Origin: Opitutia bacterium UBA977 | Lineage (GTDB): Bacteria; Verrucomicrobiota; Verrucomicrobiia; Opitutales; Coraliomargaritaceae | Direction: 5' to 3' | Assembly (NCBI GenBank): GCA_002292345.1 | Contig: DBBT01000028.1 | Coordinates: forward strand, 27,840-35,860 | Length of the DNA: 8,021 nucleotides | Shown here: one piece after another, positions 6,949-8,021 of the stretch | Layout: every line of letters starts with the position of its first letter | Position numbering within the stretch: the stretch's first letter is position 1 | Position numbers and translations under genes: made by a program | Notes under the pieces: model-generated | Seen by the model: the letters and a program-made list of their open reading frames with translations, nothing else | What the model was told of the DNA's origin: nothing | The model's database searches: none

Positions 6949-8021
6949 ATGCTGCTTCGCTTTATGAAAACATCTGTTGTCCTTTTTGCTTTGTTTAGTT
7001 GGTTAATCGCCGGTTCAAGTCTGTTGCGTGCGGCGCCAGTGGTTGCGGGAGCGGTCACGGTAGAACTGATTGCTGAGACCACTGCGGTCGTGCCAGGCGA
7101 ACGCTTTAATGTGGCATTAGATTTTAAGCTGGAGCCGCATTGGCATCTTTACTGGAAAAATCCAGGTGCGAGTGGTCTGCCGGTGGAGATCGAATGGCAG
7201 CTGCCAGCAGGCTTGAGTGCCGGCGAGATTCAGTGGCCGGCACCGGAGCGGATCGAGTTAGGTGGGCTGATGAACTATGGTTACGAGGATACGGTGACCT
7301 TGATTGTACCGATTCAAGCTGCGCAGGAGTTTGATTTGGGAACTGCGGTGCCGATTCATGCCGAGGTGTCGTGGTTGGTCTGCGAGCAATTTTGTATGCC
7401 AGGCGATGCCAGTCTAAGTCTCGAGCTGACTACTGCATCTGAGGCCTTAAACAGTGACGAAGCGGCCACGTTTGACGCGGCTCGTGCGCGCTTGCCTGAG
7501 GTGACTACACCGTGGCTGGTCTCGGCGACAGTGGAAGGGCAGAAATTAGTTTTAACGATCGAGCAGACGGACGGTTCGGCGATTCCGAGTGATTTGTATT
7601 TTTATGCGGATAAAGGGGGAGTGATCGAGCCGAGCGCCCTGCAGACGTTAAGTTCGGTTGGCGAGGGACAGGTGCAATTACGCGCAAATCTCGATGTGAT
7701 GCAGTTGCAGGAGCCGAGTGCTGCCGTTGCGGGTGTTTTACAATCGCAGTCGGGGAACTGGGCGATCGATCTGAGGATTGGGGCCGAAGCAGCTGCTGTG
7801 CAGCCGCCGTTGTTGGGGGGTGCAGTGCCTGCAGCCACCGGATTTGAGGGAGTCTTGTTGAACCTCGGGCTTCCCGGCTGGTTGCTGTTGGCGTTTTTTG
7901 GTGGGTTGATTCTGAATGTGATGCCCTGCGTATTGCCAGTGCTGTCGCTCAAAGTGTTTTCCTTATTGAAGCATTCGGGGCAGTCGCGGGCGCAGGCCTT
8001 GCTGCATGGCGGTGCGTATAC
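6949..8021 (+). CDS. Protein-disulfide reductase, DsbD/ScsB-like (5' part, runs off the window)
   Basis: The frame is open from ATG 6949 to the last base (357 complete codons), so the C-terminal part is missing. The N-terminus is a signal peptide: a basic RFMK, a hydrophobic run (about 9-26) and a likely cut near LRA-AP (28-29). A periplasmic DsbD_N-type domain follows, with HWHLYWKNPGASGLP (64-78), the NYGYED turn (109-114) and a redox-like Cys145/Cys149 pair in WLVCEQFCMPG. A second beta-rich segment leads to the first membrane helix (about 310-328) ending in NVMPCVLPVLSLK (323-335), whose Cys327 corresponds to the reactive cysteine of the DsbD membrane domain. By family knowledge it carries electrons from cytoplasmic thioredoxin across the membrane to envelope thiols; more helices and a C-terminal thioredoxin domain would be expected beyond the edge. 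ATG 6964 (MKTSVV) is an equally plausible start; GGAT seven bases before 6949 slightly favours the longer form. Confidence 0.88.
   Translation, partial: MLLRFMKTSVVLFALFSWLIAGSSLLRAAPVVAGAVTVELIAETTAVVPGERFNVALDFKLEPHWHLYWKNPGASGLPVEIEWQLPAGLSAGEIQWPAPERIELGGLMNYGYEDTVTLIVPIQAAQEFDLGTAVPIHAEVSWLVCEQFCMPGDASLSLELTTASEALNSDEAATFDAARARLPEVTTPWLVSATVEGQKLVLTIEQTDGSAIPSDLYFYADKGGVIEPSALQTLSSVGEGQVQLRANLDVMQLQEPSAAVAGVLQSQSGNWAIDLRIGAEAAAVQPPLLGGAVPAATGFEGVLLNLGLPGWLLLAFFGGLILNVMPCVLPVLSLKVFSLLKHSGQSRAQALLHGGAY

Noticed and set aside
6810..7082. 90-codon minus-strand open frame upstream of the DUF5069 gene
   Set aside because: It covers the intergenic gap and the antisense of the reductase signal-peptide region; no family-like sequence.
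7602..7952. 116-codon minus-strand open frame
   Set aside because: Antisense to the reductase gene, which has clear domain motifs in the other strand.

Overview
The window looks like ordinary chromosome from a bacterium of the Verrucomicrobiota, probably an Opitutae/Puniceicoccales-type organism. This is an inference from three things: the DUF5069-type gene, a nucleoside-symporter-like MFS protein of the kind common in the Planctomycetes-Verrucomicrobia group, and gaps packed with short palindromic words that I associate with such genomes from memory. There are no rRNA or tRNA genes, CRISPR arrays, transposases, phage genes or obvious signs of recent transfer. GC content and codon use look even across the genes.

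Layout. Positions 1-130 hold a leader with a strong hairpin. A transporter of the nucleoside:H+ symporter group of MFS follows on + (131-1339). A 163-base gap (1340-1502) is crowded with imperfect palindromes and ends in a terminator-like hairpin shared with the converging mutS gene on - (1503-4076). mutS is divergent from a YbfF/ABHD11-like alpha/beta hydrolase on + (4240-5082), and the gap between them carries an approximately 10-base-periodic repeat that runs almost to the hydrolase start codon. A gap with a nested inverted repeat (5097-5169) precedes a long-chain polyprenyl diphosphate synthase on + (5241-6266). This converges on a small DUF5069 protein on - (6314-6817). The last gene, on +, is the 5' part of a DsbD/ScsB-like protein-disulfide reductase (6949 to the window edge). 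It stays open to the last base.

The genes do not form one pathway. They are mostly single transcription units in alternating directions: small-molecule uptake, mismatch repair, an esterase-like enzyme, isoprenoid chain synthesis (probably the quinone side chain), an unknown cytoplasmic protein, and envelope thiol redox control. Only the hydrolase and the polyprenyl synthase are consecutive on one strand, and they are 158 bases apart with a repeat between them.

I do not see a convincing new multi-gene system. What deserves a second look is the non-coding part: nearly every gap except the 47-base one carries a different palindromic or periodic repeat family. Starts across the window also generally lack a Shine-Dalgarno sequence. 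At the protein level, the most specific observations are a clamp-binding-like QLALF at the extreme C-terminus of MutS and an Arg-to-His change just after the first aspartate-rich motif of the polyprenyl synthase.
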